Shown: one piece after another, positions 1 to 8,530 of the stretch
Layout of the letters: each line of letters starts with the position of its first letter
Numbering within the stretch: the stretch's first letter is position 1
NCBI GenBank assembly: GCA_023257655.1
Contig: JALRBQ010000029.1
Coordinates: 1 to 64,000 of the forward strand
DNA length: 64,000 nucleotides
Reading direction: 5' to 3'
Source of the DNA: Pseudomonadales bacterium
GTDB lineage: Bacteria > Pseudomonadota > Gammaproteobacteria > Pseudomonadales > Pseudohongiellaceae
The notes under the pieces: generated by a model
Told to the model about the DNA's origin: nothing
The model's database searches: none
What the model saw: the letters and a program-made list of their open reading frames with translations, nothing else
Program-made: the position numbers and the translations under genes

Positions 1-73
1 GCGACCCCCATTCAGGCATGGTATAGTGCCAGCCCCGGGCGGCCGCCCGCCCTACCGCACAGGAAGCCAGCGC

Positions 74-1054
74 ATGCAGACACGACAATTGGGAGAATTA
101 AGGGTCTCTGCCCTGGGTCTCGGCTGCATGAGCATGTCGCAGTCCTATGGCGTGGCCGATCGCGCCGAATCCGAGCGCGCCCTGCATCGGGCGCTCGACA
201 TTGGCTATACCTTCCTGGACACGGCGAGCCTGTATGGGCTCGGCCACAACGAGACACTCATAGGCGAGGTGCTGGGTGCGCGTCGTCAGGAATTTATCCT
301 CGCCAGCAAGTGCGGCATCATCAACAAGGACGGCAAGCGAGCCGTGGATTGCACGCCGGAGTCCGTGCGCCGCACCTGTGACGAGAGTCTGCGTCGTCTG
401 CAAACAGACTGCATCGATCTGTATTACCTGCATCGCCGCGACTTTAACGTGCCCATCGAGGAGAGCGTCGGTGCCCTGGCCGACTGCGTGAAGGCTGGCA
501 AGATTCGCTACATCGGCCTGTCGGAATGTTCCTCAACGACGATCCGCCGCGCCCACCGCGAGCATCCAATCTGCGCCGTGCAATCCGAATACTCGCTGTG
601 GACCCGCGATCCCGAATACAAGATATTCGACTGCTGCCGCGAACTCGGCATCGGCTTCGTGCCATTCAGTCCGCTCGGTCGCGCGTTTCTGGCCGGCGTC
701 ATCACCGACCTGTCGGCCCTCGACGCCGACGACATGCGCCAGACAATGCCACGCTTCGACAGCAGCAACTTCACCCATAACCTTTCCCTGCTTGCCGAAC
801 TGCGCGAAATCGCGCACAACAACGGCTGCACGCTGGCACAACTCGCTCTGGCGTGGGTGCTGGCACAGGACCCGAATTTTGTGCCCATTCCTGGCACCAA
901 ACACGTGTGTTATGTAGAAGAGAATGCGGCGGCAGTCGATGTTTACATCGACCCCGCACAACTGCAACGCGCGGGCGATATCTTTAAAGAAGCTGGGGTG
1001 AAGGGTGATCGCTACGCGAAATCCCATATGATCTCGCTGGATCCGGACGAGTAG
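74..1054 (+). CDS. Aldo/keto reductase family oxidoreductase
   Basis: NADPH-dependent carbonyl reductase of the aldo/keto reductase fold, 326 residues, the usual length for the cytosolic Tas/YajO-like group. The expected catalytic tetrad is visible: Asp49 and Tyr54 (in DTASLYG), Lys79 (LASKCG) and His120 (YYLHRRD). The C-terminal IPGTKHVCYVEEN stretch matches the NADPH-phosphate binding segment. The ATG at 74 is chosen because MQTRQLG is the standard family start; the frame stays open to a GTG at 26. It stands alone and is convergent with the TfoX-like gene. The substrate cannot be told from sequence. Confidence 0.9.
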   Translation: MQTRQLGELRVSALGLGCMSMSQSYGVADRAESERALHRALDIGYTFLDTASLYGLGHNETLIGEVLGARRQEFILASKCGIINKDGKRAVDCTPESVRRTCDESLRRLQTDCIDLYYLHRRDFNVPIEESVGALADCVKAGKIRYIGLSECSSTTIRRAHREHPICAVQSEYSLWTRDPEYKIFDCCRELGIGFVPFSPLGRAFLAGVITDLSALDADDMRQTMPRFDSSNFTHNLSLLAELREIAHNNGCTLAQLALAWVLAQDPNFVPIPGTKHVCYVEENAAAVDVYIDPAQLQRAGDIFKEAGVKGDRYAKSHMISLDPDE

Positions 1055-1063
1055 TCTCGCGGC

Positions 1064-1531
1064 TCAGGATTTGCCCTGCTTTGATTTGACCTGTTTCGAT
1101 TCGCTTCGCTTCGAATTTACCTGTTTCGAATTGCCCTGTTTCGATTTGACCTGCTTTGAATTACGCGGCGCTTTCGACTTACCGGCTTTGTTGCGTGCCG
1201 CCCGCAGTGCGGCACCATAGGCGGCCGAGGCCCACTGCGTCATCAACTCCAGTTCCTCCAGCGCTTCCTCCGGCGCTTGATAATAGGACAGGCTGAAGTC
1301 CTTGCCTTGCTTTTGATACGTAAAGGGCTGCAAATCCCGCGCGATAAAATCCGGTCGATTCTCATCGTCTGCCTTTAAATAGAGTGTATTACCCGCAATC
1401 AGCCCGAACATCAGGTCTTCGAGAAACAGACCGACTCCACCGAACATGCGTTTGCCGCGTACGGGTCCGATGCCCTGCGTGAGCTCGACAACATAGTCGG
1501 CGAAGAGTTGTGCATCTGGTGACACTGCCAT
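1064..1531 (-). CDS. TfoX N-terminal domain protein with Lys/Ser pentapeptide tail
   Basis: A 155-residue protein. Residues 1-100 match the TfoX N-terminal domain (RMFGGVGLFLEDLMFGLIAG, then YLKADDEN), the module of the competence regulator Sxy/TfoX that also occurs as a stand-alone protein of unknown function. The last ~30 residues are six degenerate five-residue repeats of the type K-Q-V/G-K/N-S, highly basic and encoded by a 15-bp DNA repeat. The frame is open further upstream, but the ATG at 1531 begins the conserved domain; longer starts would overlap the divergent ThDP enzyme. The tail may bind nucleic acid or may simply be a slippage product. The TfoX C-terminal domain is absent, so calling it a competence regulator would be unsafe. 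Confidence 0.8.
   Translation of the reverse strand: MAVSPDAQLFADYVVELTQGIGPVRGKRMFGGVGLFLEDLMFGLIAGNTLYLKADDENRPDFIARDLQPFTYQKQGKDFSLSYYQAPEEALEELELMTQWASAAYGAALRAARNKAGKSKAPRNSKQVKSKQGNSKQVNSKRSESKQVKSKQGKS
1067..1163. repeat. 15-bp degenerate tandem repeat inside the TfoX-like gene
   Basis: About six imperfect copies of a unit like TTTGACCTGTTTCGA (plus strand). The period is a multiple of three, so the frame is kept. It encodes the basic pentapeptide tail. Confidence 0.8.
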
Positions 1532-1639
1532 GGAATCATCCAATTTTTGCGCCGCTACAGTGAGCGCGGGTTCGATGCTATGATAAGCCGCTTTCGACCC
1601 GAGCACTGCGACCGGGCCCTGCTGCCAAGGAACCTTATC

Positions 1640-3205
1640 ATGAATGGTGCAACCGCGCTTATCGAGACGCTGGCCGACTGCGGCGTCGAACTCTGTATCG
1701 CCAACCCGGGAACGTCCGAGATGCACCTGGTGCAGGCTCTGGATCGTGTGCCACGCATGAAATCGGTGTTGGCGTTGTTCGAAGGCGTGTGTACCGGCGC
1801 CGCCGACGGCTATGCCCGCATGACCGGCAAGCCCGCCGCCACCCTCCTGCATCTGGGACCGGGCATGGCCAACGGCATCGCCAACCTGCACAACGCCCGC
1901 CGCGCCAATTCACCGATGATCAACATCATCGGCAATCATCCGAACTATCACATCGGCTTCGATGCCCCGCTGACCTCGGACATCGACACGCTGGCCCGCA
2001 ACTTCTCGAGCTGGATCAAATCCTGTAGCACGGCCGAAACGCTGGCCCAGGATGGCGCCGATGCCTTTACCGCCACCCTGCGGCAGACCCCCGGCTCACT
2101 GGGCCAGATCGCCACCCTGATCATGGGCGCCGATGCGGCCTGGGGCGAATCGCCCGGCAAGGTGCGTCCGAATGCATTGCCTACACGCGCGAAAATCGAT
2201 GAACAGGCGGTCGAGGCTATTGGCAAGCTACTGCAGAAAGGCGGCAATAACGTATTGTTGCTGGAACATCACGCCACCACCGCCGAGGCGCTGGAGGCGG
2301 CAGGTCGCATCGCCGCAAAGACCGGGTGCAAGCTGATGAACGGCACCTTCCCGGGCCGTGCCGATGGCGGACCCGGTCGCATCGCTGTCGCACGCCTGCC
2401 CTATTTCCCCGAGCAGATCCTGCAGACCCTGCAGGGCGTGGAAAACCTGGTGCTCGTCGGCGGCCAGATTCCAGCAAGTTTCTTCGCCTATCAGGGCATA
2501 CCGGGACAATTGATTCCGCAAGGCTGCCAGGTGTCGCGCCTGACGAACATCGAAGACGATGCGATCGACGCGCTGCAGCGTTTGGCAGAACGCGTCGGTG
2601 CAGAGAAGTCGGAGCCTGTGCGTTTCGAGAAAATCGCGATCCCGAAGCCGACTGGCGAATTGAACACGAAGACGATCATCCAGTCCGTCGCGAGTACGAT
2701 GCCGGAAGACCTGATCGTAGCCACCGACTCCGGTGGTGGCAACGCAGCTTATCCCTACTGCCAGAACACGTCGCGCAATTCCTGGCTCAGCCTGACCGGC
2801 GGCGCCATCGGCCAGGGTGGTCCCTGCGCTACCGGTGCCGCTCTCGCCTGCCCCGACCAGCGCGTGCTGGCCATGCTGGGCGATGGCGGCGCCGCCTATA
2901 CAAACCAGTGTTTCTGGACCCAGGCTCGCGAAGGCCTGAATGTCACAACGATCATCTTCGCGAACCACTCCTATAACATTCTTAATGTGGAATATGCGCG
3001 CCTGGGTGTGAAGGATGTCGGGGAAATCGCCGCCAGCCTGTTCGACATTGGCAATCCGAAGATTGACTGGGTGGGCATGGCGAAGAGCTTCGGGGTTCCC
3101 GGCGCACAAGCCAACACCGCCGAGGAACTGACGCAGCTACTGGAGCAGAGCTATGCGACGCCGGGTCCGTTCCTGATTCAGGCCAACGGGGAACTGCAGC
3201 GCTGA
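1640..3205 (+). CDS. Thiamine-diphosphate enzyme, acetolactate synthase/benzoylformate decarboxylase type
   Basis: A 521-residue ThDP-dependent enzyme. The N-terminal Pyr domain has the conserved cofactor-activating glutamate (Glu48 in LALFEGVCTGAADGYAR). The C-terminal PP domain has the metal/ThDP motif GDGGAAYTNQ...NHSYN. Length and layout fit the group annotated 'acetolactate synthase large subunit' that lacks a nearby regulatory subunit and is closer to MdlC than to IlvB. Start at the ATG at 1640 (MNGATALIETL), the family start; the reading frame is open to 1547. It is divergent from the TfoX-like gene with ~108 bp between starts. No ilvH/ilvN partner is adjacent, so a catabolic decarboxylase or carboligase is as likely as branched-chain synthesis. 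Confidence 0.85.
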   Translation: MNGATALIETLADCGVELCIANPGTSEMHLVQALDRVPRMKSVLALFEGVCTGAADGYARMTGKPAATLLHLGPGMANGIANLHNARRANSPMINIIGNHPNYHIGFDAPLTSDIDTLARNFSSWIKSCSTAETLAQDGADAFTATLRQTPGSLGQIATLIMGADAAWGESPGKVRPNALPTRAKIDEQAVEAIGKLLQKGGNNVLLLEHHATTAEALEAAGRIAAKTGCKLMNGTFPGRADGGPGRIAVARLPYFPEQILQTLQGVENLVLVGGQIPASFFAYQGIPGQLIPQGCQVSRLTNIEDDAIDALQRLAERVGAEKSEPVRFEKIAIPKPTGELNTKTIIQSVASTMPEDLIVATDSGGGNAAYPYCQNTSRNSWLSLTGGAIGQGGPCATGAALACPDQRVLAMLGDGGAAYTNQCFWTQAREGLNVTTIIFANHSYNILNVEYARLGVKDVGEIAASLFDIGNPKIDWVGMAKSFGVPGAQANTAEELTQLLEQSYATPGPFLIQANGELQR

Positions 3206-3206
3206 T

Positions 3207-3665
3207 TCACTGTCGTTCCATCGGCGTGTAGGCAATCCCGTTCTCGACCGTGCGCGGACCGGTCGCGACGAAGCCGAAGCTCGCACACACCGGCACACCC
3301 ACCGAGGATGACCTGACCCGGAACGGACCGCTGTTGCCGTTCTGCTCACAGATCGCCTTTGCCTCAAACCACAGACTGCGTGCGACGCCGAGGCGACGGC
3401 AGTCCGGCGCCACGAACAGCTGATCGATCTTCTCGAAATTGCGCATTGTAATCAGTCCCGCCAGCGCTTCCTCCTCCGCGAAACACAACAGGCAGAAGTA
3501 TTCGGGGTTGTTGAGGCGATTGCGGATGGGCTCGATGTCAGTCACCGCAAGAAAGGTAGCCCAGCCCTTTTCATCGAAATCTGTCGCGCGCTCGGTCGCA
3601 CCCGCCGCAAGAATGAGGGCCTTGATGGCGGGTGCGTCGTCGGGTTGGGCTAGCCGAATGTGCAT
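3207..3665 (-). CDS. GNAT family N-acetyltransferase
   Basis: A 152-residue single-domain acetyltransferase. The N-terminus (IRLAQPDDAPAIKALI) and the acetyl-CoA binding segment (LFVAPDCRRLGVARSLW, with the R-x-x-G-x-A loop) are typical of the GNAT fold. The C-terminal FGFVATGP motif is also typical. The acceptor substrate is unknown. It is convergent with the ThDP gene, whose stop lies 1 bp away. Cytosolic. Confidence 0.85.
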   Translation of the reverse strand: MHIRLAQPDDAPAIKALILAAGATERATDFDEKGWATFLAVTDIEPIRNRLNNPEYFCLLCFAEEEALAGLITMRNFEKIDQLFVAPDCRRLGVARSLWFEAKAICEQNGNSGPFRVRSSSVGVPVCASFGFVATGPRTVENGIAYTPMERQ

Positions 3666-3717
3666 GGCAGAAACTCATCCGCAAGCTCGAGGATGTCTCT
3701 ACTGTGACTGGTCATGC

Positions 3718-4194
3718 TCAACTGCCCCCGCTCCGCGCCGCTTGCTGTTTGCGGTGCTTCCAGGCCAGCAGCACGAGCCACACCATGAAAAGCCTGAGTG
3801 GCAGTGAGAAATCGGCGGGCATATCCGCCACAGCATGGCGACTGAACAGCCCAGTGGGGGTTACCGTGCCAATCACCCCGATATCGTTGGTCAGGACGAA
3901 GGCCCGACCGAAGGCGGATTTTCGCTGCAGGATATAGGTCATGCCAGCAATCTCGAGCGAATAACTGTGTCGGAAGAAGCGCAGCCGCTCTGCGGTAGCC
4001 AGCACTCGCGCTCCGTCTTCCAGAGTAATGGTGCGACTCAGCCAGTTTTTACGGGAGATAGCATACGACTGACCCTCCACGTGCAGCTCGCCGCGATCAC
4101 GCCACGAAGAGATGTCGAGATCGGCAACCAGCTGTGCGCCTTCAGTGACTTTGAAATTCCAGGAGAACCAGCGCTCGGGGATAATCTGCCACAT
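3718..4194 (-). CDS. Hypothetical protein with C-terminal membrane segment
   Basis: A 158-residue protein of no recognised family. The first ~120 residues look beta-rich, with alternating charged and hydrophobic stretches such as WQIIPERWFSWNF and SLEIAGMTYILQRKSAF. One hydrophobic helix (~residues 128-146, LPLRLFMVWLVLLAW) is followed by a basic tail, suggesting a C-terminally anchored inner-membrane protein. It begins 52 bp upstream of the GNAT gene on the same strand and could share its transcript. The start is the first ATG after a short AT-rich leader. Confidence 0.6.
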   Translation of the reverse strand: MWQIIPERWFSWNFKVTEGAQLVADLDISSWRDRGELHVEGQSYAISRKNWLSRTITLEDGARVLATAERLRFFRHSYSLEIAGMTYILQRKSAFGRAFVLTNDIGVIGTVTPTGLFSRHAVADMPADFSLPLRLFMVWLVLLAWKHRKQQAARSGGS

Positions 4195-4278
4195 CGTATG
4201 TCACCTTGACCAAGGTTAGAGGGCTATGTCATTTAAACCGAAATCGCGCCTGCCTCGCAACCACAGTGCAGGTGTCGT

Positions 4279-5508
4279 TCAGAAGAGCGAGACATCGATG
4301 TTCACTTCTGCATCGAGATCGGCGAAGGGCGAATCGGTGAGCACAAATTTTTTGATGGTATAGCCTTTGGCTGCCAGCAACTCGAGCACGTTGTCGGGTC
4401 CGGCGAAGTGCGAGAAGCCGGCGAGAATCAATTCGACTTCCGGTGTCTCCAAAGAAGATTCAATCACCGGAATCCAGTTGCGGTTGCGATTGGCGAGCAC
4501 CAACTCGTACTGCAGCGGGAAGAAGAATCGGTAGGCCTGATTGCTGGCGGTGATGTAGTCCATGTCGCCCTCTCGCCAGCTGTCGATGAGTCGCTGCAGG
4601 TCTTGCGGGATCAGTCCGCTGCGGATGTAACCCAGTCGCTGAATGAATGACAGATTCCAGTCCACGTCAGTCTCGCTGTTCGCCGCGGCGAGTGCGTCGA
4701 CCTGATCCAGCACCGTTTCCAGCCCGCCGGTGGTCTTGCCCTCGTGCTGCGCCAGCTCCATAAAATAGGAGTCGACGCCCAGCTTGTAGCCCAGTCGCCC
4801 GGCTTCCAGAAAATACAGATTATTATTGAAGAACCACGGCTTTCTGTTGGCGTAGTCGTTCAACGTGTAATTGAATTGCTGCAGATATTCGTCGAGCAAC
4901 AATTGAATGGCTGGCGACGTGTAATCGCGCAGGCTCTCATTCGCAGGCAAGTAAAACCCTTGCAGGTCACTCGTGGTAATCGGCAGTGCCGGGTCATATT
5001 CGAAGACGACTGTCTCCGCCTCGTCGTATGCCTGTGCAAATCCGCGATGCAGGGGAAAATCAGCATCCTTCAGAATGTGGATCGTGCCACCCAGATACAA
5101 TTTGTTTGTGCCATTGCTTACCACCCACAGCGCTGTCTCGCTGGCGCGTCGGTACTCCGCAAACGCCAATTGGAACGTGACGGCAACCTTGTCGTAGTCG
5201 AGTTCGATCGCATAGATGTCATCGACAACCCGGACCTCGCCCATCAGCGTGTTGGCATAGACATCGAAAACCGCATCACAGGCTTTTGCTATCGGTATGG
5301 TTCTGAAGGCGACGAAAGAGTAGAGTTCCTCGCTGACCGGTGCCAGCGTAATGGCGTAGTCTTGCCGGTAGTAAGGGCCGGCAATGAAGCTGACGCAATC
5401 AAACGCGACCTCCCCGGAGTCCAGGTCATAGCGACCCGCAGCACTGGCCGACGTCGCGACGAGGACGGCGAGTGAGACCAACAAGGTTCTGATAGAAAAG
5501 CGTTTCAT
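4279..5508 (-). CDS. TraB/GumN family protein, secreted, with extra N-terminal region
   Basis: A 409-residue protein with a clear signal peptide (residues 1-24, cleavage near SASA-AG). The TraB/GumN domain starts at about residue 126: the GTIHIL motif with conserved His lies at 141-146, the GLET motif follows mid-domain, and the C-terminal HFAGPDNVLELL gives the second conserved His. These motifs form the proposed metal-dependent protease-like active site of the family. The protein carries ~100 extra residues between the signal peptide and the domain that I do not recognise. Likely periplasmic. Monocistronic. Confidence 0.8.
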   Translation of the reverse strand: MKRFSIRTLLVSLAVLVATSASAAGRYDLDSGEVAFDCVSFIAGPYYRQDYAITLAPVSEELYSFVAFRTIPIAKACDAVFDVYANTLMGEVRVVDDIYAIELDYDKVAVTFQLAFAEYRRASETALWVVSNGTNKLYLGGTIHILKDADFPLHRGFAQAYDEAETVVFEYDPALPITTSDLQGFYLPANESLRDYTSPAIQLLLDEYLQQFNYTLNDYANRKPWFFNNNLYFLEAGRLGYKLGVDSYFMELAQHEGKTTGGLETVLDQVDALAAANSETDVDWNLSFIQRLGYIRSGLIPQDLQRLIDSWREGDMDYITASNQAYRFFFPLQYELVLANRNRNWIPVIESSLETPEVELILAGFSHFAGPDNVLELLAAKGYTIKKFVLTDSPFADLDAEVNIDVSLF

Positions 5509-5736
5509 GCTGTGTCGGAAAGCTGGATGGCTAGGTTAGCTCGAAGCGGCTGGCGAAAAATGCTGAATAGAAAGACCGGCCAAGCGACCAGAACTTGCGG
5601 ATATCGCAGGATTTGACGTCTTGAACCCCGCTTTAGTTCTGGCCTGCGGGACATTTTCGCATCCCGGTCAGGAGTCCTTCAAGTTGAGTTCATCGGACAC
5701 GATCAATGTGCCTGCTCCCGGCGCCAACACATCGGC
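5509..5736. other. Intergenic stretch, nothing recognised
   Basis: About 230 bp between the TraB/GumN-like gene and the DUF6122 gene. It should contain the promoter of the TraB-like gene, but I see no convincing -10/-35 pair, terminator or RNA. Confidence 0.5.
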
Positions 5737-6096
5737 CTAATTGGACCAGATGCCGTTCGTCACCTGGCAGTCGATAGAGTCCAGCGCCATGTGGGTAAGC
5801 AGCCCAATACCGATCAGTCGGGTTTTCGGGATGGCGCAGAGCAGGCAATAGGCCGGTAGTAACCAGGTTTCGTGCAGCGGGTGAAAGCCGATGCTGCAGC
5901 GATCGGGGTCATAGATGCGCGAGGCAAACACATGGTCAATGTCGACCAGCATCGTGGCAATCATCACCAGGTAACTCAGACGCCAGTTCTTGCGAAACAA
6001 CAGCGCCGTGAGCAGTGCCGGGACGAGGAAATGCAAACCTAGATGCAGCAACGCCGTACCACCGTTATCACACGCGAACCAGGCGCCAATTGACAC
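5737..6096 (-). CDS. DUF6122 family integral membrane protein
   Basis: A 119-residue protein with three or four hydrophobic helices and the signature of the DUF6122 family: LHLGLHFLVPALL, then MLVDIDHVFASRIYDPDRCS, then GFHPLH, then LTHMALDSIDC. The conserved His/Asp residues at helix ends (H, D-x-D-H, H-x-x-H, H-x-x-x-D) resemble those of YdjM-type membrane metal-dependent hydrolases, but the function is unproven. The start is uncertain: the longest frame begins at GTG 6096, and a TTG closer to LHLGLHF is possible. It lies ~24 bp after the DUF1254 gene on the same strand, probably in one operon. Confidence 0.75.
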   Translation of the reverse strand: MSIGAWFACDNGGTALLHLGLHFLVPALLTALLFRKNWRLSYLVMIATMLVDIDHVFASRIYDPDRCSIGFHPLHETWLLPAYCLLCAIPKTRLIGIGLLTHMALDSIDCQVTNGIWSN

Positions 6097-6120
6097 ACCT
6101 GCAATTCACTCGAAGTCCTG

Positions 6121-7137
6121 TCACTGTTCAATCGGTGTGGCGATAGGCGCTACCCACGTACCCGACACAATAGATTCGTCGGGCTGATAGGCGCGCAATG
6201 TGTAATTCCAGCCTTCCGGAGTCGGAATGCAGTTCACACTGGACTCACTGCAGCCCCCGAGTTGGATACGATAGCTGCCGTTTTCACTCGGCGTCGCATT
6301 GACATTGTTCAATGCATTCACACCGACCAGTGCGTTGGGCACCATGAATCCGCGGGCATTGTAGACCGTGACTGACCAGAAGGCGTTGGCGGGAACATCC
6401 GTAATAATCAATTCATGGGGCTTGTTCTCATCGCCGGGCAAGGGTGCTCCCGAATAGTAAGCGGCCTCACTGCGGGGCAAGCCGCCCCAGCCCATGGTCG
6501 TGGCAATCAGGTGGGATACCGGATCCACCTCCTCCTTCCGGCCGAAGAAGGTTCCCAGATTTCCCCGTGACAGCGCGCCCAGCCTGAGTAGCGCGTTACG
6601 TGTGGCATCCAGACTTTCTTCATCGTAATCCGGCACGCTGAATTCACCCACTGCAGGCTGACTGACCGTAACGGTATCCTGTACCGTGTTCGCAAACGCG
6701 ATGTCGTCGGCGTCCGTAGAATCGGCAAACACACGCAAGATCACCACGGCATAGCGCGTGCCGACATCGTCTTTCGTGAACGTATTCGCGCCCTCATGGT
6801 AGACCGCGAAGGTGTAGTGATCCTGGGAAACTACCTGCGCAGAGATATAGCGACCATCGGGCGACCTGGGCAAGGTGAGTGTAACGGGGCCGGCTTCCAT
6901 ATCGATCACGCCTGCGGAATACAGGGTATCGAGGTTCATGCGAATGACCGTCTGGCTCGCCAGATCAGTAGGTACACGGCGGTGATTCAATCTGCCCAGT
7001 TGACCGCGCTCGAGCAAATCACTCATATACCGGTCAGTTTCGGCGCGGACAAAATTGTGCGGGCCAACATAGACCGTTTGTGCGTTTGCCACGCTGATAC
7101 AAACGAGACTAACCAATAATATGAGTATGCGCTTCAT
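6121..7137 (-). CDS. DUF1254/DUF1214 domain secreted protein
   Basis: A 338-residue exported protein: signal peptide residues 1-19 (MKRILILLVSLVCISVANA), an N-terminal DUF1254 part (MNLDTLYSAGVIDMEAGPV, the usual N-x-D-T-x-Y motif) and a C-terminal DUF1214 part (FWSVTVYNARGFMVPN). Members are periplasmic or outer-membrane-associated proteins of unknown biochemical role, common in marine and soil proteobacteria. The distal neighbour is the DUF6122 membrane protein. The upstream side borders the AT-rich accessory island. Confidence 0.85.
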   Translation of the reverse strand: MKRILILLVSLVCISVANAQTVYVGPHNFVRAETDRYMSDLLERGQLGRLNHRRVPTDLASQTVIRMNLDTLYSAGVIDMEAGPVTLTLPRSPDGRYISAQVVSQDHYTFAVYHEGANTFTKDDVGTRYAVVILRVFADSTDADDIAFANTVQDTVTVSQPAVGEFSVPDYDEESLDATRNALLRLGALSRGNLGTFFGRKEEVDPVSHLIATTMGWGGLPRSEAAYYSGAPLPGDENKPHELIITDVPANAFWSVTVYNARGFMVPNALVGVNALNNVNATPSENGSYRIQLGGCSESSVNCIPTPEGWNYTLRAYQPDESIVSGTWVAPIATPIEQ

Positions 7138-7202
7138 TCTTGTGCCCTATTCTGAATTGTTGCCAAATTTTGCAATCGAAGTACATGAACTGTGGGTGTC
7201 CT

Positions 7203-7799
7203 CTAAGGGTTCCTTTGTTCTTGCTCAAGCAGGATCCACACCAGACTTATAATGCAAAGCACTGCAGACGAGTAGAAGACTACGAGTGCCACTCCCGACA
7301 AATCGACGTTGCTAATCTCGCTGCCACTGATTGAACCCAGAGTGCTGATAGCCTGACCGAATTGCATCGACTCGATACCTAAGCCCAGGGATGCGATCAG
7401 CACGCCAAGTATTCCGAGAATTCGTGTCGGAAAGAAGCGGCTTACAAGCTTAATGAGCATAAACGCGATGAAGTAGGTCAACAAGATCAATAGAAGGCAC
7501 GAGGGCCACAGGACAGCAAGATACAGGAAGGGAGTCGATTTTCCCAACCACACAAAATAAGCGAGCATCGCCGCCAGGCCTGACAGCACAAGCACCCTCT
7601 GCAATGGTTTGGCGTGCCAAATGCCGAGCGTGGCAATGACGAAAACCCCGCGAAGAAAACCGCGCGAGTCCGCTTCAATCTGCAATATCCGCTTGGTGAT
7701 GCGTTCTGCTCCACAGGGAGTGAACACTTCGATCATTGCCAGAAATACTCCCAACACCTCAAGCGGTAGTGACAGCAACTGAAAATACTGAAGTGTCAT
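7203..7799 (-). CDS. Hypothetical polytopic membrane protein
   Basis: A 198-residue protein with about five hydrophobic helices, including residues ~6-24, ~47-65, ~69-87, ~90-115, ~122-140 and a last one at ~165-190. No family motif is recognised. Base composition is lower in GC than the flanking core genes. It starts ~38 bp from the edge of the first MITE-like element and may be the last gene of the accessory island. No attC is seen after its stop. Confidence 0.55.
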   Translation of the reverse strand: MTLQYFQLLSLPLEVLGVFLAMIEVFTPCGAERITKRILQIEADSRGFLRGVFVIATLGIWHAKPLQRVLVLSGLAAMLAYFVWLGKSTPFLYLAVLWPSCLLLILLTYFIAFMLIKLVSRFFPTRILGILGVLIASLGLGIESMQFGQAISTLGSISGSEISNVDLSGVALVVFYSSAVLCIISLVWILLEQEQRNP

Positions 7800-7836
7800 A
7801 CGAAGAATCTCAAGACGGACAAAGGGAATTGCGAAC

Positions 7837-7951
7837 TTTAAGGGACACTAATAACTTAGTAACTTATTGAGCCCGATATGACTTCTGGGGATGCTGAAAG
7901 ACTAGAAAACTAAACATAGGCTCTTAAAGTTATTAAGTTATTAGTGCCCCC
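7837..7951. mobile_element. MITE-like inverted-repeat element, copy 1
   Basis: A 115-bp element whose ends are inverted repeats. The left end reads GGGACACTAATAACTTAGTA. The right end, reverse-complemented, reads GCACTAATAACTTAATAACT behind a run of five G, so about 22 of 25 positions match. It encodes nothing and is ~93% identical to copy 2 at 8531-8645 in the same orientation. It begins only 10 bp beyond the stop of the gene at 7962-8450, where a cassette attC would be expected. The family of its mobilising transposase is not recognised. Confidence 0.8.
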
Positions 7952-7961
7952 TAGATGTTCC

Positions 7962-8450
7962 TTAACATACTAGCCATTGCAGTACCGCTCCCAGTAGTAC
8001 GCCTACGAGACCTAATACACCTACGATCCACCACCTTGAATCCGCTTTATGGTCTAACTCTTCAGCGTGGAGGCTTATCGCAGTATTAATAAGTGTCGAA
8101 ATATCAGCGTTGCTAAGTGGATTACGGGATATGCGTTGCATTTGCTCTGGAGAAAGCTCGTCAAACTCTGCTCTAGTAATCTGTTTGCCCAAATCTACAT
8201 GGTAGAGCTTTTGATAGGTTCTGCGCCAGACAAGCGAAGCTTTATTTCTGCCGCTATCTAGTCGAAAGAATTCCGGATGTTCCACAAAGATTTTGCACCA
8301 ATAATCACCCCTACTCCCATATCCAGAGATACGATCAGCCCAGTCTGAAAATTCAAGTTTATAGCATTTATAAGATCCCATTACTTGGATGGCAGCAATG
8401 ACGTCGACCAATCGATTTTTATTCTTTGTGTATGGTGAATGTAAATCCAT
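7962..8450 (-). CDS. Hypothetical tail-anchored protein, probable integron cassette gene
   Basis: A 162-residue protein without a recognised family. Residues 1-140 are soluble and mixed-charge (YKLEFSDWADRISG, then FVEHPEFFRLDSG). A hydrophobic segment near residues 142-161 (WWIVGVLGLVGVLLGAVLQW) ends the protein, suggesting a tail anchor. An attC R' box (GTTAGAT, minus strand) ends 18 bp before the ATG, the normal distance for a cassette gene. MITE-like copies flank it on both sides: copy 2 ~80 bp upstream and copy 1 ~10 bp downstream. AT-rich compared with the chromosome core. Confidence 0.6.
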   Translation of the reverse strand: MDLHSPYTKNKNRLVDVIAAIQVMGSYKCYKLEFSDWADRISGYGSRGDYWCKIFVEHPEFFRLDSGRNKASLVWRRTYQKLYHVDLGKQITRAEFDELSPEQMQRISRNPLSNADISTLINTAISLHAEELDHKADSRWWIVGVLGLVGVLLGAVLQWLVC

Positions 8451-8468
8451 ATTTGAAAGTCTCTAATC

Positions 8469-8525
8469 ATCTAACGCCCTGCTTAAGTGCAGGTTCGCAA
8501 GCTCAGCGGAAGGATAAAATGGTGC
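8469..8525 (-). other. Half attC site (R' and 3' arm)
   Basis: On the minus strand the sequence ends in GGGCGTTAGAT, a perfect R' box (GTTRRRY) at 8469-8475. It is preceded by short self-complementary pieces such as CTGC/GCAG that look like the 3' arm of an attC hairpin. The 5' arm and R'' box are missing. MITE copy 2 abuts at about 8531 and probably replaced them. Confidence 0.55.
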
Positions 8526-8530
8526 CGAAT

